From assembly GCF_026210795.1 (NCBI RefSeq), contig NC_089429.1, forward strand, positions 2,294,001-2,358,000: DNA of 64,000 bases. Direction: 5' to 3'. Shown piece by piece: positions 34,153-46,920 of this stretch (within the stretch, counting starts at the first letter, position 1; each line of letters begins with the position of its first letter). A program made the position numbers and the translations under genes. A model generated the notes under the pieces. That model searched no databases, was not told the DNA's origin, and saw only the letters and a program-made list of their open reading frames with translations. Origin of the DNA: Rhizophagus irregularis (lineage: Eukaryota; Glomeromycota; Glomeromycetes; Glomerales; Glomeraceae).

Positions 34153-34960
34153 TAATATTATAATCACACAAACACCACACGTGTAACCTGCTTATTCGAG
34201 ATAATATATAAACACCAACTACTTCGGCATCATCTATTATATGCAAATCATTACCTGCTAGTGCTTAGACAAATTGAACACTTAACAAAACTGAAGCCAT
34301 TTCACATTAAAAGGTTCGACGTCGAAAAACCGAGCCACTTTGTATTCATAGCACCTTATGGTAATTTGCAAATTGGTCACACGTAATTAGTCACTACAAG
34401 AGTAAGGTTTGTTTGAAACTTAATGAATAAACTCGTCGCTTTAATTTTTTAATGATATTACAGAAATTTTGATAAAATTAGTTCACTAATAAAAACTTAT
34501 CACAACATATAGGCGCTATCATTTATTCAGATATTATGTTTACGAAGAATTAATGATATAAACGAAGGCTTCTTTCAAAATAAAAGTGATGGTTGTTTTC
34601 GACTTGATGTATCGTTTTCAAATTTTTTTTTATTCCACGTATAATCCGTGTCGGGTGACAATTACTAGCGATGGGAAAGCAGAAACGAGCAAGTCAATCG
34701 AAATCCAACACAGGAATCTTGCATAGTCCTTTCTGTATTGATTGTATTAATTCCGTAATATTTTAGCAATTTTATAGAAATAGATCGATATATTGCACAA
34801 AGCAGTATGGGAGGAAGATAGTATAATGGCGATATATATTTATTTATACAAAAAATATTGAACGTCGCGTCAAAGAATAAGTCCAAAATCATGGTATGGT
34901 ATGGTATTATTAGATATCAAATTTCTATTCTTGCATGCAATTATTAATTTTTTTTTTCTA
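34153..34960. other. Intergenic
   Basis: No gene supported. A TATGG triplicate is at 34892-34906. A 75-codon minus-strand frame (34665-34892) has no recognisable features. Confidence 0.4.
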
Positions 34961-34964
34961 CCTA

Positions 34965-35465
34965 ACAGTATCTATCCTACCAAGATGTTGACTTGCATAC
35001 TGTGATTATCAATCACTTCAAAGAAATTCACAAGTAAATCAAATGCCATTTCTTGTTGAAGGATTAACAGGATTGGCTTACTTGTGTAATGAAAGAGGTA
35101 TCATTCGTATACGTGTGGATACGAGTAAATTAATGGATTTTGATCGTGCGTACGTCAAAAAAACATAAGGTGTAATTCTATTCGTTTCATCATACTCGAC
35201 CAAGATACAAGATAATTCCTGAAATATTTTGGAATAACAATATGGAAGTTATCACCCGAAAAAGAACCACGCCTTCATGATGAAATTTAGTCATGGACAT
35301 CAATTTCAGAGAAAATATCCATGCATTATGCAAAGCTAATGAAAAATGTTGACCATTTTATCCTCTATTTTATCAGCAAATTCTAATGGAATGGATGAAT
35401 GGAAATGTAATAATCTGTCATCACGCCATCGTGAAATTGCAATAATCACAAAATTAATTTGATTC
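34965..35465 (+). pseudogene. Decayed protein-coding fragment, family unknown
   Basis: Plus-strand reading shows long coherent stretches broken by stops: FLVEGLTGLAYLCNERG and IRVDTSKLMDFDRAYVK (about 35044-35165), then SHGHQFQRKYPC (about 35290-35330) and NSNGMDEWKCNNL (35378-35425). Base composition is less AT-rich than the surroundings. No domain was recognised. Confidence 0.45.
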
Positions 35466-37059
35466 AACTGTCCGATCAGCTTAATAAATAATCAAGGTAT
35501 TTAATATATATTGAGACACGTATTTTCATTAAAAATTTTCGTGATTTTTTATATAAATCTATTAATATACAGTATTATTAATGTTATTAATATGTTATAA
35601 GGCACCCGATCTAGCAAACAATACTCTGGATGAGGCTCCTAGGTTCTCCCATCACGCTGAAATGTATACCATGTATCTTATTTTGTTTTCGTTTTCATGT
35701 TCGTTTTTTTTCCAATTATTTCATTAATTGAATCTTCATTATGTTGCTGCACAATTTTAATGGTTAGACATCGATCAATTTTCTTGAATATTCTAATTAG
35801 ATGCCTTCATAGTATTCGTAGTTTTAATTTTATGAGTTTTAATCAAATGTAACATCAGTATTTATTATATATATATATATATATTAAAAATAAATAAAAA
35901 TATACAACTGTTTTATGCGTTAAAGTTTTGATTTTGTTTATTTCATTGGAAATATCTATTTGTAACCATATGGTGATACTCAAGTATATAGTAAAATTTA
36001 GAGATTACAGTAGTATTTGGGTTAAGGTTAGGATTAGGGTTAGGATTATGGTTTAATGGATTAGTTAGTTAAACTCAAAGGGCCAAATAACTATGGCGGA
36101 ACCCTAATTCATTTCCAGTATATTCAAAGAAATTGCCCACATATATATATATATATATATATATACAATTTAACATCTTCCGTTCGTTGATAAGGAATAA
36201 TCTTCTTCTCCACGTCTCGAACTGACATTTGGTAGTCTATTCTTCTAGATTATTGTAACGCATATTTTTCAACACCATCCCAAGATTTAGCAGATTTTTT
36301 GTTGCATAATTCTCTTTTTAATAACAAAAACTATAAATTTATTCTAGTGATCCCTATATTTACTATTTAAAACAAAAAAGTTCTATAAATTCAAATATAT
36401 CAATAATTAATAAAATGATATTTTTTTTCCGTGAATGAAAATAAGATTTATTAGAAGGAAAATCAGTTATACTTTACCCTCATCAGCAGTCTCCTTAAAC
36501 AGTTGTGCTACTTATTTCTTACGTTCCTTTTTACCTATTCTTCTGTTAATTTGAGTAGGTAATGTGCTTTCATCATCATATCTACTCAAATCAGTATAAA
36601 TCTCGAAGTAAGGGATAAAATTCGCGCCGATGCTCCCAATGATTTTATTCCCATAACGACTAAAAATATTCTTGCGAATTTTTCTGAAATTTAAATTTTT
36701 TATAAATACCCTGCCTATTTCCTTTCACTTTTTGAATCTGCATTAGAAGGTGAAACCGTGAAAGCCTCAACGGGTTTTCAATGAACTGTGCCACAAACAA
36801 AAAGAAGTTCCACTTCTTGTATATTCGGAACTTCTTTTAGAGGAAGCCTGAACCACTCAGCTCCGAAAAAAAAAAATCTCCCGCTCTTTATAGTTTATAG
36901 GCGATACACTTCAAGCCATCAAACGATTGTGTTTGTGACGTACACTATTATAAAATCCAGTGATTGACAAAAGACCGGCCAATCAAAATACGGCATGGAG
37001 ATGAGGTAACTTCTTATCAGTTGTTATAATTCATTTTTTTTTAACATTCGCGTAACTTG
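35466..37059. other. Intergenic with microsatellites
   Basis: Contains (TA)n at about 35865-35884 and (AT)n at about 36141-36165, the telomere-like tract listed separately, and weak minus/plus coding decay around 36480-36870 that could not be assigned. Confidence 0.4.
36018..36051 (+). repeat. Interstitial telomere-like repeat (GGGTTA/GGATTA)
   Basis: GGGTTAAGGTTAGGATTAGG, then GTTAGGATTATGG: about five imperfect TTAGGG units. A second, shorter tract in CCCTAA orientation lies at 39681-39703. Confidence 0.6.
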
Positions 37060-37122
37060 AGCCCTGTTCAATTCTAGAACGTATTGATGGCTGGTTGCGA
37101 TCAATAAGAATTGAACAGGGCT
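37060..37122. repeat. 63-nt near-perfect hairpin
   Basis: AGCCCTGTTCAATTCT (37060-37075) is exactly mirrored by AGAATTGAACAGGGCT (37107-37122). Inside, ATTGAT/ATCAAT pairs again around a short loop. It may be a tiny MITE or a small-RNA precursor-like hairpin. No coding frame. Confidence 0.65.
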
Positions 37123-37937
37123 TTGATCCGCTTTTTCCGCTTTTACCTTATAAATTGAATTTTCCTAACAAATGACAACAACTTTAAGAACAACTAAACA
37201 CCGATTGTAAATGAATACTTTAAAATAAAGTCGAAGCTCAATACTGCCAACTAAAACACTATCTTAACTATCGTCTTAGAAAAAAAAATGTAATCCTACC
37301 CTAGGTATAATTTTATGAAGATTGGCTACTCTCACTTAAAAGCATTAAGAAAACAAATTACAAAGGTTCCGGTTGTATATCTTCACTATGCGACGAACTA
37401 CTTGACGTAACTAATAGCTTTGAAGATGCTTCGGACCTAGGAAGTTGCATGCAATGGTATAATAAATTCAACGGGCGTGATTTCGATTTGCAGTTCGTAG
37501 AAAGAGTACGGCAATTAGAAACAGATATATTATATTGTATCTTTCATCTTAGAAAATGGCAGAATTAACGAATTGGTCTGGTGAAGCCAACAGCGGGTCA
37601 TCTGAGGTAGGAGACGGGAGGGATGAGTCAACTTGACACCGTTCGTCTTAAACATTATTTCTTACTATTATCTTTCCTTATAGAGAGGTCTAGTTGAACC
37701 GCAATCTTCTGCAATGATTATTACAGACGAAGATGGTGCATAAATGTCACCCAAAGTGGTAAATAAAAGCGTCATAATCTTATCTTTAACCATTGGATGG
37801 CTTACTTTATAATGTCTCTCTTGTAGAATCGAAAGGTGCAAGTGTTTTATTAATCGCCATAATCAAAATAATTCAAATAAACGAAATATTTGAATATTGA
37901 ATCGTTGGTTTGGAATCAAGCCCAGCAGAACAATTTT

Positions 37938-39660
37938 CTTTTAACAATTCTCTTTTAATGGATCTGGTTCATTTCCCCGACAATTATTTCACACGCTCCC
38001 AACCCACATACCCAAAAGAAGACGTAAAGAAAAGGGGCCTAAAGCGTGAAGAACAATTCGTAAAGTCAACAAACATATGACGCCTATAAAAGAGGTAAAT
38101 TCAACTTCAACGGTATAAGATCACAGATAGCAATGTTAATTATGTCTGATATTCAACGATATTTAATGGCTAAAGCAGGTATTATTGGAAAATCAACATC
38201 ATCTCTTGAAAAGGCTCCTTTTAAACAAGCAGAATCAAAGGTGATGGCAGCAGATACTGCAAAGACGGCAACATCAAAGACGTGGTCTGCCTACACCTTA
38301 ATCACACAGCAATGACATACCTACATTACTTTATCGCAAACGAAGCGCGATGATTTTCAATCAAAGTTGATAGAAATAGAAAATGATGATGAAGATTATG
38401 ATGAAGAGAAAGAAACTTCTGATAGCGGATGAAGAACAAGTAGACGATGACATCATCTGATCTTTTGATAAGTTACCAGAGGGAGACTTGTTAAAAACGT
38501 CCTCTCCGATAAAACATCAAGTGTATTGGATGTTCTAAAGATACAAAAAAACTGGACACGTACAAAGCTAGTATTATTAGGTACACTGTGATTACTGTCA
38601 AGTTTTTGCGTAATAGAGCAGAACCACTGATTATATCTTTAAATAGGCTTAGATTGACCTCTATCGTAGACCTTTCTTCTGAATTAAGGGTAGCATGAGG
38701 ACCTGGTTCGGAGACGAATGTACTTGCTTGAACAAGAAATACGAAGTAAGATGAATTTGGTCCCATCAAAATTCGAAGGCAGTGTTCTAGACAGCATTAT
38801 GAGGATCGAGAATGTATGTGAACAGCTTGTTGATTGACGATTTTAATTTTTTTTTTTTAACATTCTTTTGTACAGCTTTGCTTAGAATATCGATGTTGGG
38901 AAACGTGAAAATACTTACTAGACCAAATGAAGGATCGTTCAGTCACGAAAACACATCTTCAAATCATGAATATATACTCCATAATGTATATGAATGGTAA
39001 TTTAGTAGTTGCGCCTGTAAATACTAAAACTAATTGGATCTTCTATTAATAGCTTGGATATGCTACTTAATGATTTAAATGTTTTTGTGAATGAGGATGG
39101 AAAAGAAAACAAATTAACGGAGGTGGATTATGTTCTTAAAACAGTGGCCCCTGCGATGGACATTATATTTTCGGATGTTAATCATATCATCGGACTCCAA
39201 TGGTAAATGCCTGCATTTTATAAATCATGCCCTGTCGATAATTTATTATTTATACTTATAATTTTATAATACAAATGCAACTGTAGAGGAGAACTATGAC
39301 AAAATGAATGTTTAAAGATTCAAATGTACGAACATTGAATTGTTTTGTTTGTAATCAAGCCAACAAGCCTAGCGGAACAACTTTCTTTCATCAGTTAATA
39401 GACAACCTTCTAAACGACATCGATGATCTACAAGGTAGTAATGTTAGTTGACTTGCAATTAATATTATTGTTATTATAATCGGAATTGTTTTTTAGTCCC
39501 AAATCAGGGAGTAAATATGGTTTGGGAGGAGTTGCAAGCGTTATTGAAGTAGAATCGACTCGATCTCCAATAGCAAGCACCATATTCAAAAGCTAGTACT
39601 CCTAACAATTCTCTTTTAATGGGCTAGTTCATTTCACCGACAATCATTTCAATCATTTCG
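37938..39660 (+). repeat. Internal duplicated block (37938-37995 and 39601-39660)
   Basis: TAACAATTCTCTTTTAATGG, then GTTCATTTC-CCGACAAT-ATTTC, occurs in both places with about six differences. The preceding AATCAAGCC-AGC-GAACAA motif is shared too (37917-37938 and 39352-39383). This shows rearrangement within the decayed gene. Confidence 0.55.
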
Positions 39661-39680
39661 CTGATATCCTTCTTAATCCG

Positions 39681-39703
39681 CTAACCCTATCCTAACCCTA
39701 AAG
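39681..39703 (-). repeat. Interstitial telomere-like repeat (CCCTAA)
   Basis: CTAACCCTATCCTAACCCTAA, about three units in the orientation opposite to the tract at 36018. Confidence 0.5.
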
Positions 39704-40327
39704 GACATTTATGGCGCGCAGAAGAATTTATTTGAGGGTCAAAACTCGAAATCAACACATAAAACTTTGCCACACTGAATGTGCCACCGGCAAAAATTGT
39801 CCGAGATTGTAGCAAAATTTGCGTACTAATAAATCTATTCTTGATGATTATTTGATATCGGATAAAGCTGCTGAAGATTCAGCCATATATACATTTCAAT
39901 TTGCCGGTAAGATGTTCTTATATATGTAATACTGAATATTGTAATATTGTTTATTGATGCCTAACGATGCCTAACATTTACCACCGCGTTAGGTTTACAT
40001 GGTCAACTTATTGCTGACGATGGTCTGTATTTTAGTTTGGATGGATCTACATTTAAGTTTCCCTTCCGACTATTAAATATCAAAACTATGCGCCAAACAT
40101 TGGGAATATTATACTTCTTTAAGGTTCGAAACTAATATCTTTTATATTTTTTTTTTTTTGACAAGTAGTCTCTTATCTTGCTTCTATCATTATAGAAAAA
40201 TATTATGCAAAAGTCTTCCGCGCTATCACGATATGACGTAGAGAAAAACCCGTATCAAAAAGTTTTCCATAGTAGAGTATTACTATGTACGGATATTATA
40301 ACAGAATTTAATAGAGTAATAGAGTAG

Positions 40328-42724
40328 AATAATTTTTTGAATAATCACTTTCAAATTTCAAATTAGATAATTTAAAAAAATTTTTTAATGTAATTTATTT
40401 TTGCTAAAAATGATATAATGATATACCATTAATAATATACGTGTTACATTCATGCAACAATATACTAGCTGTACTCACAATATACGCCCATCAAAACATA
40501 AAAAGTTCAAATTTATTATATCACATATTTTACAGAATAAAGATGTTGGAAAATGAGATTTTATAAGAAATTACTATTTAAGTATTAATATGGAAAACTA
40601 ACTTAGCATTTGTGTAAAGTATTCTGCTTTGTAAGTTTATTGCATGTAATTTCTATTCAAAGTCAAAAGCATAAAAGACGATTAATAAAACGCTAGCATT
40701 TAGTTGTACTGTTTTGCTTGGATATACCGTTATGAGTGAATTAAAATCATGCATATATTGCATATATTGCATTTTAATCTTATAAAAAACCTTAGTTTTG
40801 TATACAAAGCTATCATTTTTTGTAGGCGAAGTGTGTAAATCTTGTAATGCTTTTGACTTCACTATCATCATGGTTCTGCCATGATGATTAATGATATCTA
40901 CGGTTTTCTACGAAATAACTATTATGAATCTGATTTATTTAGGAATCTTGATATTAAGCAGGCTTTGCCATTGAAATCGGGATAGGTGTTGACAATGGTG
41001 TAATTCCACATTTCCATATGCTGAGTTATTTAAACAATTAGGTAAGTATAACGTGGAATATAAACAATTAGGAGCGAAAATAGAAAAGAAAAAATGTTAA
41101 CGAATCTGAAGTTTAAATTATTATATAAAAGAGAAAAAATGCAAGATTTTATATTTTAGATTGAATATCATCAAAATGATTTTAACAAACTCTTCGAATG
41201 GATTAAGAGTTGGAAGTAAAGGTAAATCATACATGCCTAATCACATCATTTTTTTTTTATTTATGTAGTACTTAATCTGTGATAATTTTCTGAAAAATTT
41301 ATGTATAGCTAATGACAATTTATACTTATACACAAAGTAGAATCATATGTATAATAGTTATTTAGCAAATAAGAGGATCATTTTCAGCACTTTTTAGACA
41401 CTTTCTCGTTACTCTCAGAATATAAAATCATAAATCAATCTATATTACACATGAATATAAATTAGCATATAACTCCATATAAATCTTCCAGTCTGCTTCC
41501 TCTCATTGAGTCGATTAAGACGAACTCGATATTATAAATTTTATTAAATTTGGATTATTAGTTAGCTAAAAAACAGGGGGGGTATGTATTGTAGTTTAAA
41601 ATTTTTGAAAAATACCTTATTATACTAAAATGGTGAAGCTTCAACTGAGTAAAAGAATAAAATCTGGAATAACTTAATGCATTTTAAAAAAAGAAATCTT
41701 TATATTTATTCTGAAAAAAAAAAAAATAACTGTTGATAGAAATAAAATGTAAAATGGATATCTGTTTTATACAATCAACTTGTATATTTTTGGAATAAGA
41801 ATTGATAAAAGTAAAAGATATATATATATATATGATGAATTGAAGAGTAAGTTTAATTTAGACATATTTCCTTTAATAAAGCATATTGGATCGGAATATG
41901 CATTAATATTAAATTATAGCTTGTATCAAAAATAAGTTTGTTTTGAAAATTATATGGAAACAAAACAGCCAATCTTTTCCAATAAGTAGATGAAATTCTA
42001 TTATTGGTATTTTGCGGAGAGGTTTCAAATCCATTTGGTAAATTTTGATATAAGGAACCATATAATAACGTATGTAATTATAAATATATTAAAAATAAAT
42101 TCAGTATTTTCGCAGAAAACAAACTACATAGTTATATTTTATAGTTGAAAAATGTTATTAGAAGCAGCAGGCAGAAATATACCTTTTTATATACTTCAAG
42201 GATAAAAGGAATTTCAGAACAATAGCTAAAAGATGCATCTATTATACATAAATAGGTAAGATTGGATTAATACAATAATTATATTCAAACTATTTGATAC
42301 AACATTATCGCAGTATTATTATAGAATCGTTTTATAATATATTTTTTGCATGTAAACTTTTTTATGCAAAAATTATATCTAATAAAATATTCCATTTTGA
42401 CTACAAACATATTATCAAAAAATTCCATTCCATTAAAATTAATTTCTGAAAAATCTGATTCAACTGATTTATATTTATGCCATACATTAGAAGTTTGTAA
42501 AAAACATGAATGTAGAATAAACATGTGTTAAAAAATTGGTTATAATAATGAAAAAACGGTGTAATCTCTGTAATCAAAGCGAAATACGCCGTATTCCATA
42601 CATGAGTCAAGAAAAATCATAAATTATAAATGAAGTACGCCTTTTTTTATATAATGTCATCGCAATTTTTGAAGTAATTTTTTTTTAATTTTTCACTGTT
42701 CCCTTTTCCCCCTTGCTTTTGATT
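40328..42724. other. Intergenic
   Basis: Very AT-rich. Only minor features: a CATCATGG/CCATGATG hairpin (40868-40888), a G-run near 41574 and (TA)n at 41819-41832. Overlapping short frames at 42285-42610 on both strands have no support. Confidence 0.4.
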
Positions 42725-43415
42725 ACAGCACATTCAAAAATGGCGATTCTATTACTATGGGAAAATCTATTTTCAAATCCTTCTAAAAATAATCGTTTTC
42801 TTGAAATTTATTTACATGATTTAAATTATAACCGAATATGAAATGAATAATAAATTGTTTCCTTCAAATACATTATTCAATTATCCTTGTTAAATATAGA
42901 TGAAATAGGACATTCTATTGAAAAGTGGGTGTAAAAAATACTTTTAATATTATTGAGCTAAGTTTATGATTTATCAAATTCTAAGAAAGATAATTAATAA
43001 ATTAAATGGCAAATAAATAATTTTATAAATTGTTGTACAATTAGAATAATTAGAATATAAAAATTTTATGAATTTGTATTACATTTGAAACCCTTTAAGT
43101 TATAAATTTTTAACATTTAAATAACCATGATTATTAAAAGAATTAGGACAAATTCTCCCTTTTTAAATTAGAATTATATCTTATATTTAATAAGAATGAT
43201 TTTGAAATATTTTTATGCAATTTTGATGATATATTATCTTATGTAGAGGAACATATTATGAGAAAGAAAAGGGACCTTTAGTCAACTGGGAAAAGTATTA
43301 ATGAAAGGTAAAGTAAAAAAAAAATTTGAATTATATGATGTTGAAGTACAAAATCATTATAATATAGAGATTTTAATTACCAAAGTAGTAATATATCAAA
43401 GAAGTAGTAAATTTA
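42725..43415 (+). pseudogene. F-box/LRR pseudogene
   Basis: 42725-42960 aligns with codons about 40-125 of the intact F-box gene at 32308 (LLWEN, then FLEIYLHDLN and NNKLFPS-TLFNYP). 43150-43400 aligns with its last 130 codons (NDFEIFL to IMRKKR to the ELYDVE segment). The middle and the start are deleted, and stops interrupt the frame. A pyrimidine-rich stretch at 42680-42722 may be the old leader. Confidence 0.75.
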
Positions 43416-44407
43416 ATATTATTATGTAGGATATATTTTGTATTATAATAAATTATATTTACAACAATATTTAAAATCATTATTATTCATAAAAGGATTA
43501 AAGTTCAAATACTCTAAAACATTAGTTCTAAAGAAATTAATCATTAAGAACAATATCATTATGTTATAGAAATTTTAGGTGATTGATGACATTACTAAAG
43601 AAATCCTAAAGAACGTCTCAAACCTTTGAATCGAAATAAAATTTTCAAAAGTCTGGCTAAAAAAACTCAGTTCTGCTTTATTATAAGTTTCGAATCATCA
43701 TATCTAAAACGTTAATTTCGTTAATCGCAAATTGCGATTTTTAATATTTATTAATTATTCCGCATAAATCGAGTAATTTATCATTACATAAATTTTAATA
43801 CTTACACTGACGTATTGTATAACATTCTTACTTCTAAATAAGATTAAGAGCTACTTTTAATATTTCACAATAATGAATTTATATTTTTAATAAATAATTA
43901 ATCTACGAAATTTGATGCTTCCCTCCAAAAAAAGAGTAATGTGAATGCCTGGTGTACCATTGCATTAGTACTCCGTGACCTAAGTTTTTGGTGTCTGGTA
44001 TGCAGAACACTATTTTCTTAACATACTTTATAATAATCAAATTACTTTTAGTATGAATGGTGCAATAAGTTTATATTAACAGATAAATTCAAGACAAACT
44101 AAATACCATGGTCGGGATCTTTATTTAGAATACACTAATAAAAATTCTCACTTGTGCTATTTATTTATTAAAATAGGCTATTGACTGTAAAAATTATTGT
44201 CACATTTAATAATTTATAAAAACACAAATATGAGAGAAACAAAGAGAAAAAAAAATCAAATATAAAAATTCTTTAATATCCCATATAATATTTCTATGAA
44301 AGAAAGAAATATATATATATTAATAAAATTTCATAGAAAGCTTAATATTTTTGTAAATAAATATAACAAAATAACTTAACAATACGAAATTACTATTACA
44401 TACCAAT
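43416..44407. other. Intergenic between F-box pseudogene and F-box gene
   Basis: AT-rich; nothing else recognised. Confidence 0.4.
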
Positions 44408-46132
44408 TCAAAATATTGATTTAAGAAAGCTTTTTGTAAAGGGTTCTGTACTATCTTCAACTATAAATAGATCCTTTGCTTCTTCTAATATTTGTGTTGT
44501 AAGTTGGGGTTGATAAAAATATAAAACATTCTTATCATTCATATACCTAAGTTTCTTTAAGGAATTTTTTCGACTGGCATATTCCATAATAACTTTTAGA
44601 ATAGCATCATTAATACGCGCAAATATGCTAATTTCTTTGAAATTACAATGCACATTCTCTAACAAAACTTTTAACTTCTCTGCTACTACAAGGTAATCCA
44701 TCTCCAAGATTTTTAAAGATTGAGAAAATGAATGTGCTAATTCTGTAACAGCATCATCTTTAAGAGAATTGCTACAACTCAATTTTAAATGAACAAGATG
44801 CTTCAAACTTTTCATAAATGAAACAGTACATGAAAATTCTCTTCCAGCTGTTACTATTATAAATAAATGAGTGAGATTCGCACAGAATGGTTGAATTGAT
44901 GACGTGACATTATGATTAGTAAAGGGATTATAAATATCTTGTCTACCATAAAAAAGGGTTTTGAGACCATTATTTGACATTAAAACAATTCTTTCAAAAA
45001 GTTTAAGAACAGAAGAATGAGATATTCTAACATAAAGGTTCTTGAGATGAATTAAATTTGATGAAATGGGTTTATCAAAAATTGAAATTAAATCAACATC
45101 ATTAATACCATTAAAATAAAAACTTGTAAGTTCAATCGTTCTCAAATTTGGGCAACGATCTATAATATTAAGAACAGTAGAACAACTAAATATGTCATGT
45201 AATTTTAAATAAACCAAAGAGTGTGAATGCTTTATAAATAAATTTGCAAAATCAACGTTTTTTGAAAAACAATGAGTTTCTAATGATTTCAAATTATTTA
45301 ATGAAAGAATAAAAGTTTTCAAAATTTCTAATAATTTATCATATTCTGTTCTAATCTTTATTAACTTTTTCGTTCCATTCCTATGTTCTCTAGTATGTAA
45401 TACTGTGAATGAGAACCTAACATGTTGAATATCTTTGTTGTGATTAGAGATTATGTTAGCGAGTATTGACGCATTCCTTTGAACAAATTTTAAAAATTCC
45501 ATCTTCTTAGTATCAAATTTAAAATTAAATCCAAAAGAGAATTTTTTGATATTTGAAAGAACTTGCTCAAGAACCTCATTATTAAATGAACTCATGTCTA
45601 TTTGATTTCTTTCAACGCTTATTTGATGATCATTCAAATCAACATTTACATACTTGAAATTACTTTGGTCATTGAATAACAACTTTTCAATAAAAGGATT
45701 AAGAATACGAACAATACTATTAATTCTGTTCTCTGTAGGTGTAGCTGAATAGTATTGGCGAAGAAAAACCCTCATTGATGCTTGTATATCATTTATTTCA
45801 AATTCTTGAAGGAAACTTGGGTAATTAATAAAAGGTTTTGGAAAATACGAAACAGACTTTTTAAGAAAAGGTGTTATTTGTTCTTTCTCTTTATCATCAA
45901 GGCAAGAAAAATATGTTTGAAAGATAAGACTCCTTTTGACTTCATCTTGAACGTACTTAAATGGATTACTCCAAAGTATCCGGATAGAGATTTGGCAGAA
46001 AGTTTGATTTAAAGCAATACATGAATGTAAAGTTTTCATATCATGAACAAAATATTGAATAATCTCATATATACAATCAGCTGGTAAAGTTACTGGAACA
46101 TTTCCTTGAGCAACGTTATTATCTTTATTCAT
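44408..46132 (-). CDS. F-box / leucine-rich-repeat protein
   Basis: Intronless frame. The start is taken at the ATG at 46132 (574 aa), because the 16 upstream codons are a translated T/A-rich leader. Residues 14-54 form the F-box (LPADCIYEIIQYF, then TLHSCIALNQTFCQISIRILW), the Skp1 contact of SCF ubiquitin ligases. The C-terminal two thirds contain leucine-rich repeats (for example SLVYLKLHDIF, NLRTIELTSF, HLVHLKLSCS, SLKILEMDYL) that should bind the target. Codon use is less extreme than in the 32308 gene, and sequence similarity is confined to the F-box and general layout, so the two are distant paralogues. Confidence 0.85.
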   Translation of the reverse strand: MNKDNNVAQGNVPVTLPADCIYEIIQYFVHDMKTLHSCIALNQTFCQISIRILWSNPFKYVQDEVKRSLIFQTYFSCLDDKEKEQITPFLKKSVSYFPKPFINYPSFLQEFEINDIQASMRVFLRQYYSATPTENRINSIVRILNPFIEKLLFNDQSNFKYVNVDLNDHQISVERNQIDMSSFNNEVLEQVLSNIKKFSFGFNFKFDTKKMEFLKFVQRNASILANIISNHNKDIQHVRFSFTVLHTREHRNGTKKLIKIRTEYDKLLEILKTFILSLNNLKSLETHCFSKNVDFANLFIKHSHSLVYLKLHDIFSCSTVLNIIDRCPNLRTIELTSFYFNGINDVDLISIFDKPISSNLIHLKNLYVRISHSSVLKLFERIVLMSNNGLKTLFYGRQDIYNPFTNHNVTSSIQPFCANLTHLFIIVTAGREFSCTVSFMKSLKHLVHLKLSCSNSLKDDAVTELAHSFSQSLKILEMDYLVVAEKLKVLLENVHCNFKEISIFARINDAILKVIMEYASRKNSLKKLRYMNDKNVLYFYQPQLTTQILEEAKDLFIVEDSTEPFTKSFLKSIF

Positions 46133-46748
46133 GATTTTTTTTTTTTTAAGAAAAAATAAAAGGGGAAGACTTTTTTTCAAATTTTTTTTCGTTCATTCAT
46201 ATTTATGGCGCAAGATCCTTACACAAGCTCCGATCCTTATTTAATCAAGATGCAAATGTCGCACAAAAAAAATATACGGGATATTATTAAATTTCAAAGG
46301 TTTTTGTATTAATTTGATCTTCTCGATTGATTCCCTGTTGAGTCGATGATCATCCTGAAATTTACGAGTTATGGATTAATCGGAATCCGGAAATTAATTT
46401 AAAATGTTCGAAATAATATCATAGCATTTTGGGCATTACCATAATCCAATTAATCTATATACTTATGACACTTTTCAAACCAGATACATACTTTTTTTAC
46501 CAAATATAGAGTAATTTTTTAATAGATGATTCATGATTGACGTATTTGTTAACAGTAACATTTAATTATTTTTATTGGATGATCCTACAAGAAGAATTAC
46601 TCTTTATTTATGGAATTTATGCATGGAACCTTATTATTATCCATTGTAGATATAAACTTTGTAATAGAATTAATTAGACCGACAAATATTGGGTTTTCAT
46701 TACGGGCCAAAAAACGTATTTCCCGCAGTATTTATGGAATGATTATTA
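46133..46748. other. Upstream region of the minus-strand F-box gene
   Basis: An A/T-rich leader lies immediately upstream of the ATG, with nothing distinctive beyond it. Confidence 0.4.
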
Positions 46749-46920
46749 GTCAACTCTCTATAAATGCACCCCTTGGGACTGGATAAAAGCGTGCGATTAC
46801 AAACGGTGTGCATTTATAAAGAGTAAATAATTAGAGGTCATATATACTTGGGACTGAATCAAAGTGTGCATTTAAGAAGGGAATGCACTTATAAGTAGTG
46901 CATTTATAGAGAGTTGACTG
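46749..46920. mobile_element. Pogo/Tigger-like MITE, 172 bp
   Basis: GTCAACTCTCTATAAATGCA at the left is mirrored by TGCATTTATAGAGAGTTGAC at the right, with TA at both borders (46747-46748, 46921-46922). The CAGTCAACTCTCTATAA style of end matches the pogo-type terminus seen at 63514. GTGCATTTATAA motifs repeat inside. No transposase. Confidence 0.75.

Larger units (their letters stand above)
37557..40327 (+). pseudogene. Decayed multi-exon gene(s), unknown family
   Basis: Several plus-strand segments look like exons with clean GT-AG borders. They are 37557-37612 (starts MAELTNWSG), 38133-38315 (60 codons), about 38877-38996 (ends NHEYILHNVYE), and 39053-39202 (LDMLLNDLNVFVNEDG to VNHIIGLQ), which joins the previous one in phase through a 56-nt intron. 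Further right are 39812-39909 (NLRTNKSILDDY to TFQFAG), 39995-40123 (GLHGQLIADDGLYFSLDG to ILYFFK) and 40197-40327. Between 39203 and 39812, frameshifts and stops break continuity. No catalytic motif was recognised. It may be one long gene or two relatives, since a block is duplicated within it. Probably dead, though individual exons are well preserved. Confidence 0.5.

Noticed and set aside
42285-42610. Overlapping frames on both strands upstream of the F-box pseudogene
   Set aside because: Mutually antisense, short, without motif. Most likely stop-poor non-coding sequence.
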